A DNA stretch of 64,000 bases from Centropristis striata (lineage: Eukaryota; Chordata; Actinopteri; Perciformes; Serranidae): the NCBI RefSeq assembly GCF_030273125.1, contig NC_081537.1, positions 18,660,603 through 18,724,602 on the forward strand, in the 5' to 3' direction. Both the position numbers and the translations under genes were made by a program. Of the stretch, positions 13,201 to 24,047 are shown in pieces. How positions within the stretch are numbered: position 1 is the first letter of the stretch; every line of letters begins with the position of its first letter. A model generated the notes under the pieces. That model saw nothing but the letters and a program-made list of their open reading frames with translations. It did not search any database and was not told the DNA's origin.

Positions 13201-14941
13201 GACCAAAATGCCTCTAATAGACCACAGCCAATCAGAGTAATGAGAGTGACCCCCAACCAATTAGAGCAAATCATCCAACATAGCGCTGAGTGACACATGC
13301 AAGCTGGGGCGGTGCTTGGTCTGTGGCCTGGTCCCACACTTCCCCACAGCTTAACAGTACTCTAAAATGTGTTTCTGAAAACTTTAAAGGCAATGCCTGA
13401 ACAGAATCTTGATTCATATTTGATCAGCTTATTTGACATCAGTCGTTCTATCTATCTTACATGAGATAAATGGTTGCGAAACTGGGTAGAAAACTGTCTG
13501 AAAGGGAGAGTGACCAGCTGCATCTGCCAGAGCAAATAAAACATGATTCATCTGGTTTCCAGGCCAGGCTTCCTCCTAAGGTCACACAGATCAGCGGATC
13601 ATTACTACGGCCTGTGGACAGTCTCCAGCTGGCATGTAGAACAGAGACAAATAGAAAATTCCACCCTTGTTTTTCTCATTTCTTTTTTAATTTCTATATA
13701 CGTGTTTGGGTGTGTGGGGGCGTTGCACTTTTTAGTATTCTCATCACACTATCTGTTAAATTCAATTTGTGTCTGAGCAGCGTGTCATGAACATATGCGT
13801 TGTGATGAATGCACACACGGCTGCATTTCCTTCCATGAAAAATGAATGTCATATAACATAAGCAGTTATATATCAGACGTAATTGCACTCACAGTTCACC
13901 TATACCCTGTGGGCACTACTATTTGTTGTGTCAGTGACATTTATGTAGGGGGAGCGTGAAGCTAATGTGGTGTGACTAAAGCAGCATTAGTATTTTTGCT
14001 TAGCTCGCTTAAAAAGAAATGGAAATATGTACAGGAAGAAGACTGTGCTTGTATAGAAAAGTAGACATTCAGGTGGGCTCAGATGGATTACAAGAGGCTT
14101 AAACTGCTCACTGACTTTAAATGTAAGCTTTTGTAATTAACGTATGGCAAGGCAGTGTGATTGTTTGTGACCAGATGGCACCATTAAACAGTCGTCACTA
14201 ATTTTTATTTACAAATTAAGCCTCTTCTCTCCCCCACCTGCCAATCCCGACACATCTGATAGGCCAGATGTGCTCGGCAACACAGAAGATGGCTCCCCAT
14301 GCTGCACCACATGTCCACTTACTTGTTCTCTCACAACACACTTTTATGAGTTTGGTGATAAGGAGATTAAGGCTGCCTTGTGTAAGATTGAAGGAGGATA
14401 ATTGCTTTTTCAGATGGTGTAAACCTACACTGTTGTAAGATCTGTTCCCTGCCCGAGCCCTGTTGAATAGGACTTTCACCCTGTCGTTCAGTCAAGTCGA
14501 GAGCCGCTTTCATACACTTTAAAAGCATTTGTGCTTGTGTGGGTATGAACTTGACAGGCGTGTCTGTGTGGTTAATTCCCACAGGTTTTGGACTCCAGGT
14601 TGGTATGATGTTGATTATATGGATTTTCTCACTCTGTACCTCTCCACAGTGCTGGTCAAAACAGATAGGAATCTGAGTGCCGAGCCCCAGCAATTCACTC
14701 AACAAATTGGCCATTTTGTTTGCCTCATGCCTTTGGATAGACAATCCTCTATTTCAGCGGGTTAGATGCTATCTGCAGCCCTTTTGTATATACTCAGTAT
14801 CCATTGGACAGTAAATGGCTTTTTCACAGGCCATGGCTTTTTCAAAGGCCTTGGACTTAGTAGATAAACATGGTGTGCATCTGGATAAGGCCAATTGTTA
14901 AATTTCTAGCAATAAAAGTACTTGAAAGTGTCACTATCAAA
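10291..14941. other. insyn2a intron with possible old repeats
   Basis: Segments at 10735-11080 (repeated AGTCAAGTCTAA / GACCAGGTCC wording) and 12355-12540 and 13165-13345 (AGCCAATCAGAG) resemble fragments of dispersed teleost elements, but no ends were found. A poly-A run occurs at 12779-12792. No exon was recognised. Confidence 0.4.
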
Positions 14942-15110
14942 TAGAGATGTTCCGATACCATTTTTTCCCTACTGTTACCGATTCCGATACGTGTGCTGTG
15001 GGTATCGGCCGATACCGAGTACCAATCTGATACCAGTATGTTATTAAAAAAAACAATCTGATACCAGTATGTTATTAAAAAATTATCATTGTGGTTACTG
15101 TGGTCATTAA

Positions 15111-15269
15111 GCGGTGAAATCCCAAATTTTTGGCAACAGACAGGGGTTTGTCATCCAGGATAATAAATTCCAGGATTGTGTCTGTTTCCTTGGTTGCTTT
15201 TACGCTGTCTCTGGGGAATTTTTCTCGTCGCTGGAAGGCAGCTTCCAGAATGTGCTGCTGCGGCTCGTC
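15111..15269 (-). pseudogene. hAT transposase internal fragment
   Basis: A 53-codon - strand reading frame gives EAAFQRREKFPRDSVKATKE, then FIILDDKPLSVAKNLGFHR. The pattern F-I-x-L-D-D-x-P-x-S-V-x-x-x-x-G-F is the conserved block after the BED finger in ZBED-type hAT transposases. It ends where the relic loses similarity toward the left inverted repeat, so the catalytic part is gone. Confidence 0.75.
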
Positions 15270-15319
15270 CTTCTTTTCCCCTTTTGTTTTAGAACATTTG
15301 TCGTGCTCTTATAGGCTGA

Positions 15320-15631
15320 CGCGTCTTCAGGTCCGTTATCGTTATCATTAACTGCTTATCCGCACTCGGGTCGCAGAGGGCTGGAGCCTATCCCAGCTGG
15401 CATTGGGCAAGAGGCGGGGTACGCCCTGGACAGGTCTCCAGACTATCGCAGGGTTGACATGACCTACGGGCAATTTAGAGTCACCAATGTTTTTTGGACT
15501 GTGGGAGGAAGCCGGAGTACCTGGAGAGAACCCACGATGACACGGGGAGAACATGCAAACTCCACACAGAAGAGCTGCAGGCGGGAGGCGAACTGGCGAC
15601 CCTCTTGCTGTGAGCGAGAGCGCTAACCACT
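15320..15631 (+). mobile_element. Retroelement fragment inserted in the hAT relic
   Basis: Wording such as GGCTGGAGCCTATCCCAGCT, GGCGGGGTACGCCCTGGACA, GGGCAATTTAGAGTCACCAA and GAGAACATGCAAACTCCACA is the signature of a highly abundant fish LINE-derived repeat. About 50 bases usual in the middle are missing. Its right end abuts the BED-finger coding remnant exactly after the NLIKQIK codons. Confidence 0.75.
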
Positions 15632-15771
15632 TTAATTTGTTTAATTAAATTGCTTGTGTTAAAATTGGCAACACTCGTGCCACCCCTTGAGATTTTATCT
15701 TTGCACATGTTACATGTCGCAGTCTTGCTGGTGGGAGATTCCAGTGTGAAATATTGCCACACCGCCGACAT
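15632..15771 (-). pseudogene. hAT transposase N-terminus, BED zinc finger remnant
   Basis: Starts at Met 15771-15769 and reads MSAVWQYFTLESPTSKTATC, then NMCKDKISRGGTSVANFNTS and NLIKQIK, the classic start of ZBED/hAT transposases: an aromatic WxYF, a CxxC pair, and an N-x-S-N-L-I-K helix. The first zinc-ligand histidine expected after NLIK is glutamine here. The frame then runs into the inserted retroelement fragment, so the domain is cut before the second ligand. Confidence 0.8.
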
Positions 15772-16176
15772 GATAGTGCTACTTAGCTTAGCTCCAGGCC
15801 TCGCATCAACCTACTCTGACACACGTGTGTGTCTGTTGTGTCTGCGTTAGGTAATCAATTCCTCCTCGTCCCTCTAAAACAGCAGATTGCAGCACAGCGC
15901 CAACGTCGGTGGCGAAGAAGAATTGTGCCAGAGTTTACTGGAGTGAACCAGTAGACAGATTACTAATTAAATAAATTACGTTGTATCTGATCAGTGCCTG
16001 GACTCCAGTACTTGCCAATACCGATGCCAGCATTTCTGGCGGTATCGGAGCAATTTCCGATACTGGTATCGGAATCAGAACAAGTCTACTATCTACTAAG
16101 GTTTGATGTCCTCCTTAGTGATGTTTTTTTAATAATTTAAGTCCCATATTCAGACAAATTTTGACATATTAAAAAA

Positions 16177-16285
16177 TAGGAATGATACAGATCTCTTACT
16201 TTATACATGGTTATTTTTTCAGTTGCAAAATCAGTTAAGTTAAAAAAATAGCAAGATATTTGAGTTGAATGTAATTTAATAATAC
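16177..16285. repeat. Left copy of a direct repeat flanking the palindromic MITE
   Basis: AATGATACAGATC...TTTTCAGTTGCA...TTAAAAAAA...ATATTTGAG...GAATGT is repeated at 16661-16767 in the same orientation with moderate divergence. The MITE sits between the copies. Confidence 0.75.
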
Positions 16286-16288
16286 ATT

Positions 16289-16639
16289 TTCATACCATGG
16301 GAAAAAAATTTGACTATTGTTTTCTTTAATTTCTTAATGGCTGGTACAACGGAAGGTACATTTGTTTGGACAAATGTAATGATTACAACAAAAATAGTTC
16401 ATAAGAGTTCAATCTAACAGCTGATATCTAGCCATTTTCCATGGTTTTCTTGATAATAACCAAAATCATTATCAAGAAAACCATGGAATATGGCTAGATA
16501 TCAGCTCTTAAATTAAACTCTTATGAACTATTTTTGTTGTTTTCACTATATTTGTCCAAACAAATGTACCTTAAGTTTTAAAATGAGCAAGAAATTGAAG
16601 ATAACAAGGCTGGTCTAATATTTTTTTCCATGACTGTGT
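16289..16639. mobile_element. Palindromic MITE (CAGTCATGGAAAAA family), copy 1
   Basis: The element is one long inverted repeat: GGTACATTTGTTTGGACAAA on the left is mirrored by TTTGTCCAAACAAATGTACC on the right, and GCTGATATCTAGCCATTTTC by its complement. A short core at 16450-16476 (AACCAAAATC) lies between TTGATAAT and ATTATCAA. The right end TTTTTTCCATGACTGT matches the other copies. Ends are TA-related, as in Tc1/mariner MITEs. No coding. Confidence 0.85.
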
Positions 16640-16660
16640 TAATATTCTTATTAATTATAA

Positions 16661-16767
16661 AGGAATGATACAGATCGCTTAATATGCACAAGGTTATGTT
16701 TTCAGTTGCAGAGTTATGTTATGTTAAAAAAAAGCAATATATTTGAGATGAATGTGATATAATAATA
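16661..16767. repeat. Right copy of the direct repeat flanking the MITE
   Basis: Direct partner of 16177-16285 (see that entry). It is followed by a TTTATTTATAATGCACTTTA segment that resembles the 3' part of a common fish retroposon. Confidence 0.75.
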
Positions 16768-17349
16768 ATTTATTTATAATGCACTTTAAAGGAGATCTCA
16801 AAGTGCTACAGTCTAATTATATTTATATAAAAAAAGGGGTTTAAAATAGCTAAAATCAGAAAAAAATAATAATCTAGAAACCATCCAATGTGGTTTAACG
16901 GCCACCTTTTATAGTGGCAGTGTTTCATATGATGGGTCATTAAACCGCCAACCAGAGATGAATCATCTGTAAATATGTTCCGCAGCAGCTTTGTGTGATC
17001 TGAATGGAAATCATCACAAAAGGACACTGTGCTGTAATAGCTCTGCAGGTCACATCCAGGTGAAATCACCCCAGCTTCACGCAGCTGTGATCTCTCTTTA
17101 ACACTCTGGGTTTATCAGTCAAGGCTTTGCTGAACAGCTGTCACACATACAGTACGAGCTTGTCCCTAAGATCTGAAAAATAATGTGACACATCAAGAGG
17201 GTACTTTTCCTGCTCATGCTGAATCATGAAGGTGCTCCGTGTTCTCTGATTCTTTGGCTTTGCCCTGTGAACACCACAGCCTCTCTTTTTTTCTCCAAAT
17301 GTGAATTCTAGAAATATAATTTTCTTTTTTGCTTGACAACAGTGTAAAG
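16768..17349. other. insyn2a intron, no gene
   Basis: 16780-16815 resembles a retroposon tail (GCACTTTAAAGGAG...CTCAAAGTGC). The remainder shows nothing recognisable. Confidence 0.4.
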
Positions 17350-17658
17350 TAGGGAGACACCAATCCAATTCACCCGATCTATAACAGCCCCGATTCTGAC
17401 CTTTTGTAGCAGATTGGTTATCAGCCATTAAGCGACCGATCCACAGTTTTTCAGTCAATGTTGTGAGAAAATTCACTGTTTCCGCTATCAGTTTAGTCAT
17501 GGTGGGCTGCCCACTCAGTTTTTAGTACTACAGCGGACTCTGGCCTCATGTCAATTCACATTAAAAGGATTCAAACTAGTAGTCTGTATCTCCGGGTATT
17601 CTGAGTGAGGGAGTGGAATTGGAATCAAGAGAGAAAGAGTTGAATCAGTGCATCTCTA
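17350..17658. mobile_element. Small decayed hAT-like element next to insyn2a exon 1
   Basis: Left TAGGGAGACACCAATCCAAT is mirrored by the right-hand ATTGGAATC... and TTGAATCAGTGCATCTCTA. The flanking 8-mers GTGTAAAG and ATGCAAAA differ only by transitions, consistent with an old target duplication. It ends 34 bases from the exon's splice donor. Confidence 0.5.
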
Positions 17659-17692
17659 ATGCAAAACAGAGGCTGTAAGTGAGATGTCTTAC

Positions 17693-18929
17693 CCTTCTCT
17701 GTGGGCCTCCCCCTTCTCCAGTTCCTGGATGACCCCCAGCAGCACCTTGATGGTCTCTTGGCTGGAGCTGATGAGATTTTCCATGGCCTGGAGCTGTGCT
17801 TTAACATCCCCGTCCTGATTCATAGGCACTATTTGCTTGCAGGCCTCCTGTGTTTGGTGGGGCGGTGCCCTACCGGCCTCACCGCCTCTGCATGGTGTCA
17901 GAGGCTCCTCCATGCCCCGCAGAGGCCGGGCAGATAACTGTCCTGTGTGGCACTGTGCCTGTGTTGTACAGCCTCTGCCGACACGTGGTAGCGTCTCACT
18001 CTGCAGCCCGTTGAGCTGCAGGGCTTTCTTCCGCTTGCTCCGCACGGACGGACTATCCAGGCACTCCACCTGCGTAAGGGAGTTCCAGGCGATGGGGCCC
18101 GTAACCTTGGAGGCCCTGTCCGGCAGGGTTCGGGACGAGCCCTCCTCCAGATTGAGCAGCTGCCTCTTGGCCAAGCGGTCTGTGTCGGCCTCCCTGTGTT
18201 GTAATCCTGTCCTGGCTTTGGATGGGACACTGCAGAGCTGGTACTCTGCCTGTGCTCCGGCTCCGCTTCCTCTCTGTGTGTCTGCAAGGCAGTCTGTGTC
18301 TGCAGAGCAACTGAGCAGCAGAGCGTCAGAGCACAGGCCATCAGGTGCAGTGTGCTGCTCCACTGTGGCAATGCACTCATTAGTATGGAGCAGAGCCCTG
18401 GTCCTCCGGACTCCACTCCCCCCGCAGGCTCCCTCCTCCTCTTCCTCATCTAAACCCTGCTCAGCAGCCTTGGACTGCTTCACCTCCATGACAAAACCGT
18501 TATTCTGACCTTTATAAGTTTCCACGGCCGCCACGTGTTTAAAGGTGTGGCCTTTTTTGCGCTCAAAGGGAAAGGTCTGATAGCGTTTCTTCAGGTCGGG
18601 GGACGTCTGCACGCCTGTGCTCCGTGTGACGTTTGGGATGGACCTGCGGGCGGGGACCGTCATGTACTTGCGGTACGCCACTTTGTATGATATCGGCTTG
18701 CCACCTTTCCCTGCTGCTTGCAACTCCGCCTCCCTTTGCTCGTTCTGTGCCTCGCAGATATCCTTGAAACGCACTTGCAGGGCCTTGTTTCTCTTCCTCA
18801 CCTGTCGACTGGCTTCCAGGGAATACTTCACCTCCAGCGCCAGCGAGGTGGAGGGCAAGGGCGCTGCCTCCGAGTCAGATTCTGAGTTGGTGAGCATGCA
18901 TTTGCCCCCTTCCTTGCTCACCATGTTTC
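17693..18929 (-). CDS. insyn2a: insyn2a (FAM196A) first coding exon, inhibitory synaptic factor 2A
   Basis: INSYN2A is a neuronal protein of the inhibitory postsynapse, associated with the gephyrin scaffold. Translation starts at ATG 18924-18922 and runs 410 codons plus two bases. The N-terminus (MVSKEGGKCMLTNSES), the block KRNKALQVRFKDICEAQNEQ (residues 44-63), the block around YRKYMTVPARRSIPNVT (84-100) with TGVQTSPDLKK (103-113), and the C-terminal helix with ENLISSSQETIKVLLGVIQ (382-400) match my recollection of the human protein closely. The middle is poorly conserved and has an acidic run (159-164). A coiled-coil-like segment spans about 373-407. A 3' splice site (CTCTTAG) lies five bases before the ATG, so the 5' leader is on another exon. 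The exon ends at 17693 before GTAAGA, splitting a glycine codon (GG|A) that is completed at 8599. The in-frame TAA at 17691-17689 is intronic, so the apparent stop is not the protein end. The gene is antisense to dock1. Confidence 0.95.
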
Positions 18930-20446
18930 CTAAGAGGTATGGAGAAAAACGTGTATTAATAATTTATCGTGAATGGCTTGAAACAAAGACTCTCGTCTGA
19001 CTATTAAATCCTACCGGACAGAACACACTTAGAAGCTTAGAGAGAAGGGAGGAACCTGTGTAGTTATTGAATGAATATTAATAAAAACAGATTTTATCAG
19101 ACACTTGTTGTTATGCATGCCAAAAAGCCAAGCAAATATGATTTTTAAGTTGATTTTTAAGTAACTTCCTTTAAAAATTGAGCATACCAGAATTGAGTTT
19201 GACATTGAATATAGTTTCTACTGAAGGTGTGTTGATGTCATACAAGTCTTAAGCTTCCATATGCATGTACAGTATATTTACCCATGGAAAAAACCTGCCA
19301 GTTGGCTTGGGTCTTTTATGCTTGCCAAACCTTCTGTGTTTATTTACTGACAAACTGCAAGCGTTATGGTTTAAACATGCTCTAAAAATAATCTCAGCAG
19401 ATTTCAACGGTGCATTTAATCTTCTTTTCAGTGAAACCGATAACTCCAATTTCAGCACAATTTTCATTCATTTATCACTGTTGGTTAAAGCAGCTTTGAC
19501 TAGCAATCCCTCCTCCTCCTCCACCTCCTCTCCCACTTTCCAAGTTGATGAGTGTTTGTGTCTGTCTGTATGGGAGCTATCAGACACTGCACTGACAAGC
19601 GCACACCTTCAAGTACACTTAGTTAACAGTAGCAGTATATGCTGTTGACTATTCTGAAGACTGCCTGAGGTCTGCAGTTTATTTCCATGGTTCGTTAGGT
19701 TCAGCAGGATTCTTCACTGTGTGACCTTTTCCTCAGTTAATAATGAAGTAAAAATAGGATTTTGAGCCTATTAGGTTGCCCAGTTTCTCTTCTCAAGACT
19801 ATGCGAGTATGGCATCTGTTCAGTTTCCATTTTCTAAACAAATGGAGGCAAGAGAACATGCAGAGAAAATGGAGTTCATACCTGCAAACAGACAAACTTT
19901 TGACAGAAAAACACCCCAGGGAATAACACACTAAGCAGAGATATGAATGAGATATGAATTATCTTTCCACCCTACCACAGAAATTGTGACAGCATTACAA
20001 CTATGTAGTTTGCCTCTGATGCTCTGAAACAAATATAATTTTCCTCCTGCCTGCTGATTTACAATAAGCAAACACTCCATACGCTCATGTAGATGCTGAA
20101 TCAGATAGGACAATTATCCGTCTCAGCTTATCTGCCATCACCGCTCTCTGTCAACAGGGAACGACTTCCTATTTCAAACCTGTCTGTTTACTTACCTGGG
20201 AGCTATAGAATGGACATTTTGTCTCACTGTGTTCTCTATCACATTATCACCCTGGCTCTGTTATATTAAATTATACTCTTGGTCTCCATTTCTGTTTGGG
20301 GAGAAACAGCCACCTATCTTTATCTTTCCCATCTCACATAAAATTCTCATCCACAGACATTTATAGCCCCTTGTAGACACACAGTACCATCTGTATATAT
20401 GGCAGTTTTACATGTTAGCATAATCATTCAGTATTTTTTTCTGCAA
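18930..20446. other. insyn2a upstream intron, no gene
   Basis: Intron between the putative 5' exon and the coding exon. A (TCC)n-like patch lies at 19508-19532. No exon recognised. Confidence 0.5.
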
Positions 20447-20808
20447 TTTTGTCTCCTAAACGCATAGCATCATTTTCCTCAGCACAAATACTGAATATTG
20501 CCAGTCAAAGTAACAAGTGACCTTGTATGATTTAGCTGTTTGATTGGAAGTTGCAAGCACCAAGCTCTTTAGTTAAACATTATATGGCCACATACATTAA
20601 GCAATAACTCAGGAACGCCTGGAGGGAAATTCTTCAAATTTGAAAAAAATGCAGACTTGGACTCAAGGATTAACTGGTTAGATTTTGGTAGTCAAAGGTC
20701 ACTGTGACCTCATGTCCATCCCACTTTCATAACCTCCATACTTTTGCCTCCTAAACACGTAGCATCATTTTCCTCAGCACGAATATATGAATATTACCAG
20801 TAAAAGCT
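20447..20808. repeat. Dispersed repeat bounded by 60-base direct repeats
   Basis: CATCATTTTCCTCAGCAC with its flanks occurs at 20447-20508 and again at 20742-20806 in direct orientation. The segment between contains GACTTGGACTCAAGGATTAA and a GGTCACTGTGACC palindrome, and is shared with 23183-23360. Confidence 0.7.
20696..20710. promoter_or_regulatory. Perfect estrogen-response-element-like palindrome in a repeat
   Basis: AGGTCACTGTGACCT is an exact AGGTCA-n3-TGACCT inverted repeat, the consensus for estrogen receptor binding. Related copies are at 23331-23345 (exact half-sites, spacer CTA) and 23471-23485 (one mismatch). Sequence match only; occupancy is unknown. Confidence 0.35.
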
Positions 20809-23182
20809 TGCCCAAGATTATGATGTTCTTGCGTGCAGTGTTCTCATAAATGTTCTCCAAAATTAGAGAGCTGCTATTCTCTAAAATGAGCATAACAAAT
20901 CAAAACAGATCCACCCTGAATGATATCTTTGCTTATTGCATCATACCTAACTTTCAGAAAAGCAGCCAATTATCTCATGGCATTGCAACTCCATTTGTAA
21001 AGGTCCTTTAAAAAGAAACCCCATCTTAAAGACTTAAAAAGCCATTAAGGACAAATGGACCCAGCAGTGTTACCGATTGGCAGTCCTCCCCTGAAACTGT
21101 CCAAACACCGCCCAGTAATGTCACTGCAAACAATGTCTGAGAACAGCACAGCATGGCCATACAGACAGGTTAGAGATGGCAGCTTTCTGCTGTGCAGGCA
21201 GATGTTTGTTTGATTCTCAACAGACAGGTAATTACCGATGTGTCCAAATGACCAGGGAGTACAGTGCAATGCAGTGTTTGTGGAAACTGACTATGATGCC
21301 AACACAGAAGACATGAGGAAAGATATTCTGCCAACAAGTAACAAGGTGTTCGAAGCACGGGCACGGCAATACAGTGCCAGAATTAGTTATATTTCGTCCC
21401 ACTATGAGATGTCTTACTCTATGCATGAAGAGCTTTGCATCATACCATGTGTGAAAAGTGGACAAAATACGACATATTTTCAAGTTGGCACAGAAGCATT
21501 TACCACAGTAAGCTCAGAGAAAGGCCAGGGGAGTTAGAAATAGTGTCATTAACGCAAAAGAACAGTGGAACCACCTTGTATTGTATGCATGTAATCATCC
21601 AGTGACTCCTGACTCCTTTACCATTAAGTTGATTGAGCTGTGAGAGCAGAGGGACGTACGGCGATGTAAAGAGGAAGAATCATGGCTGCATATAGCACAA
21701 TCCAATGCATTAATTTTCCAATTATTCCCCCGGCTGTGCAGCTTTTAAATCATTTCAGTCGAAGTGAGTCTGATTTTTCTTTTTCTTCCCCTTCGTCTGA
21801 CTGTTTGACCATGTGACGTTTATTCCCCGACTATTATCTGTTCACCAGCATGACCGTGCTTTCCCGGTCCATCACTGTCAAAGTCCTCGCCGTGTTTGTT
21901 CCAAAGGATGACATTTCGAATAACATATTAAACTGTCACCCTGTGTCCCCTCCCCTCCAAATGAGGTCACTTCTATGTTTTCAGCTACAACCGAATTAAA
22001 ACATTATATTCAATATATGACAAGTTATATCTGATCACAATTCAAGATGCCACCCTGTCCGAAGCCCTCAGATACTGACAGCAACGGTGTTTTCTCTCCT
22101 CCCTCTTCCCTCCACAATGCATACAGTTTCATAGTATTGTATCATATCCTCATTCAAAATTTGATCCTTTTTGACATGCCAGCACTGCAGGCTGAATGAT
22201 GCGTCCCTGGCTCCACATATCTGATTTGTTACCCATTGGGTTCAGGCCCGGGCGACTGTTGCACCACTCGTATCTCACCTCCGGCTGGAACACCACCCCC
22301 TGGCCTCTTGCATAAACAGCATGAGTCATTACGCACGGCTGTGACAACCGCCTCTTTTTAGGGTGGCCCTGATCCTATTTTTTTTTAACAACGGCGGGGC
22401 AAATAAGTGAAGTGAACTGACCCACTATTTTCAAAAACAGAGCTCACAGGGTCATGTGCGCATGGCAAAACACATGAGACATGTTCACCACTGACCTTGT
22501 TTTAGCAGCACGGCTCACATGGCTGTCATACTGGCACTTAGGGTCATTTTTGGGGTTATTTCTAGGGACACAAGTGCATTTTGTCCACGAGGAGAGCTTG
22601 TTTTGCACGGCCGGTTCTTGGGATGATTTTTTCTTCTAATTCAGCCATTGTTTTGAGCTTCTGGGTGCTGCAAGGACAATCGAAATTACTGCAGTAGTGC
22701 AATTCATTATTCTTTAATGGAAATGGTCTTTTTTTCTCAGAGCATGTGGTCATTTAATGCAACGCGCCTCGAATTTAAAAATTGCCCCTCATTACTTGCA
22801 TTATTTCAAACTGCATATGAGTCGGCGGGTTTGTGAATGGCAGATGCCTAATTGAACTTTTCGTTGCCGAGGGTGAAATCTTAAAAGGTGGAAATTTCAG
22901 TCTCCTGATTCAACCTGGGGATTGAATGTTTACCGTAACTTTGAGCCAGACTAATTTTGTTTTATCGCTTCTGCTCCACCGAAGGGAAAATTCATTAATA
23001 TAGTACGCATCACAACACTGGTGAATTGATTAAGCGCTGGGAATACGGCTATACATGTCAATTAGCAACGGAAGCCTAAACAGCCTTTCATGTTTAAGCA
23101 TTTAACTGGGTGTTTCATTGAAGTTTGCCATTATCTCTTTCCATCTTTAACATACTTTAAATCCTTTCCCAATGCATGAGCA
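20809..23182. other. insyn2a upstream intron; possible conserved element 22780-23060
   Basis: No gene or clear transposon. 22780-23060 is low-repeat and contains clustered ATTA/TAAT cores, suggestive of a conserved non-coding element, on texture alone. The 99-codon + frame at 21238-21537 matches no family I know. Confidence 0.3.
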
Positions 23183-23600
23183 GTGTATGATTTAGCTGTT
23201 GATTGGAAGTTACAAGCACCAAGCTCTTTAGTCAAACATTATATGGCCACATACATTACGAAATTCTTCAAATTTGAAACAAATGCTGACTTGGACTCAA
23301 GGATGAACTGGTTAGGTTTTGGTAGACCAAAGGTCACTATGACCTCATGTCTACCCCACTCTCATAATCTGATGTCTCAGAGGGGCTTGAGCGCTTGACA
23401 GAATTTCTTCAGATTTGGCACAAACGTGAATTTGGACTCAAGGATGAACTGGTTAGACTTTGGTAGTCAAAGTTCACTGTGACCTCATGTCTATCCCACT
23501 CTCATAACCTGATGTCTGAGAGGGCCTTGAGCCTTCAGGGAATTTTTTCAGATTTGGTACAAACATCAACTTGGGTCAAGGAAAAACATTCTTGACTCAA
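23183..23600. repeat. Dispersed repeat with degenerate internal tandem units
   Basis: The unit containing TTGGACTCAAGGATGAACTG, GTCAAAGGTCAC and TGACCTCATGTC occurs twice (about 23260-23390 and 23400-23540) with a third partial copy to 23620. The first part also matches 20518-20720. The repeat family is widespread in fish in my recollection, class unknown. Confidence 0.75.
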
Positions 23601-23693
23601 GGATGAATTGAAAATCACTAAAATCACATTTTTGGCCATAACTCAAGACTTCATATTGTCACCTTGCTAAAATAATGGCCTAAGTCTTTTTTT

Positions 23694-23856
23694 TAGGATT
23701 ATTAAGAGTCTTTTTTTTCCCCCTGGGAGCGCCACAACAACGCCAAGCAGTTGAGGTGAATCGCGTGCGTCTGGTGTTGAGGAGGAGAAGGTGTGTGTTT
23801 GTGTGTGTGTATGAGTGAGTGACTTGGTGTTTGGCTGCACTTTATTATTAATCCTA
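23694..23856 (+). repeat. Left arm of a 4 kb-spaced inverted repeat, possible MITE
   Basis: The segment with GGGAGCGCCACAACAACGCC, CAAGCAGTTGAGGTGAATCG and TGTTGAGGAGGAGAAGGTGT is the reverse complement of 27721-27871 with very few differences. It begins TAGGATTATTAA and ends TTATTAATCCTA, so it may be a small terminal-inverted-repeat element. Confidence 0.75.
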
Positions 23857-24034
23857 TTTTTTGCCTAAATAATTTCCTCATGATGCTGGCCACCTCTGGT
23901 AAAATTGCCATGAAGCCTGAAAAAAATGACACGGGCCATTATTTTTAAGAGGGTGTCAATATGCTTACACTCAAAATTTCACACAAATGTCAAACAGGAT
24001 AATATCACCAAGTGATGACATTTTATATCCAAAA

Positions 24035-24047
24035 AGGTCAAAGGTCA
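24035..24047. promoter_or_regulatory. Perfect DR1 nuclear-receptor-type repeat
   Basis: AGGTCAAAGGTCA is two direct AGGTCA half-sites spaced by one base, followed immediately by AGTTCA. This is the classic layout for RXR-type heterodimers or HNF4. It lies beside the repeat cluster at 23183-23600 and probably belongs to it. Function is not shown. Confidence 0.3.

Larger units (their letters stand above)
14942..16089 (-). mobile_element. hAT transposon relic with ZBED-type transposase fragments
   Basis: Inverted ends TAGAGATGTTCCGATACC at 14942 and GGTATCGGAATCAGAACAAG near 16065-16089 mark a hAT element. On the - strand it retains two transposase pieces: a BED zinc-finger start (15632-15771) and a downstream helical part (15111-15269). 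A retroelement fragment (about 15320-15631) is inserted between them. Most of the transposase catalytic region is missing, so it cannot be autonomous. Confidence 0.85.

Noticed and set aside
17689..17691. TAA as the true end of insyn2a
   Set aside because: The TAA overlaps a GTAAGA donor, and the correct continuation is found at 8599-8528 in the right phase.
17837..18508. 223-codon + strand open frame opposite insyn2a exon 1
   Set aside because: It is the antisense shadow of the GC-rich insyn2a coding exon; its translation matches no family and the - strand frame is clearly the conserved one.
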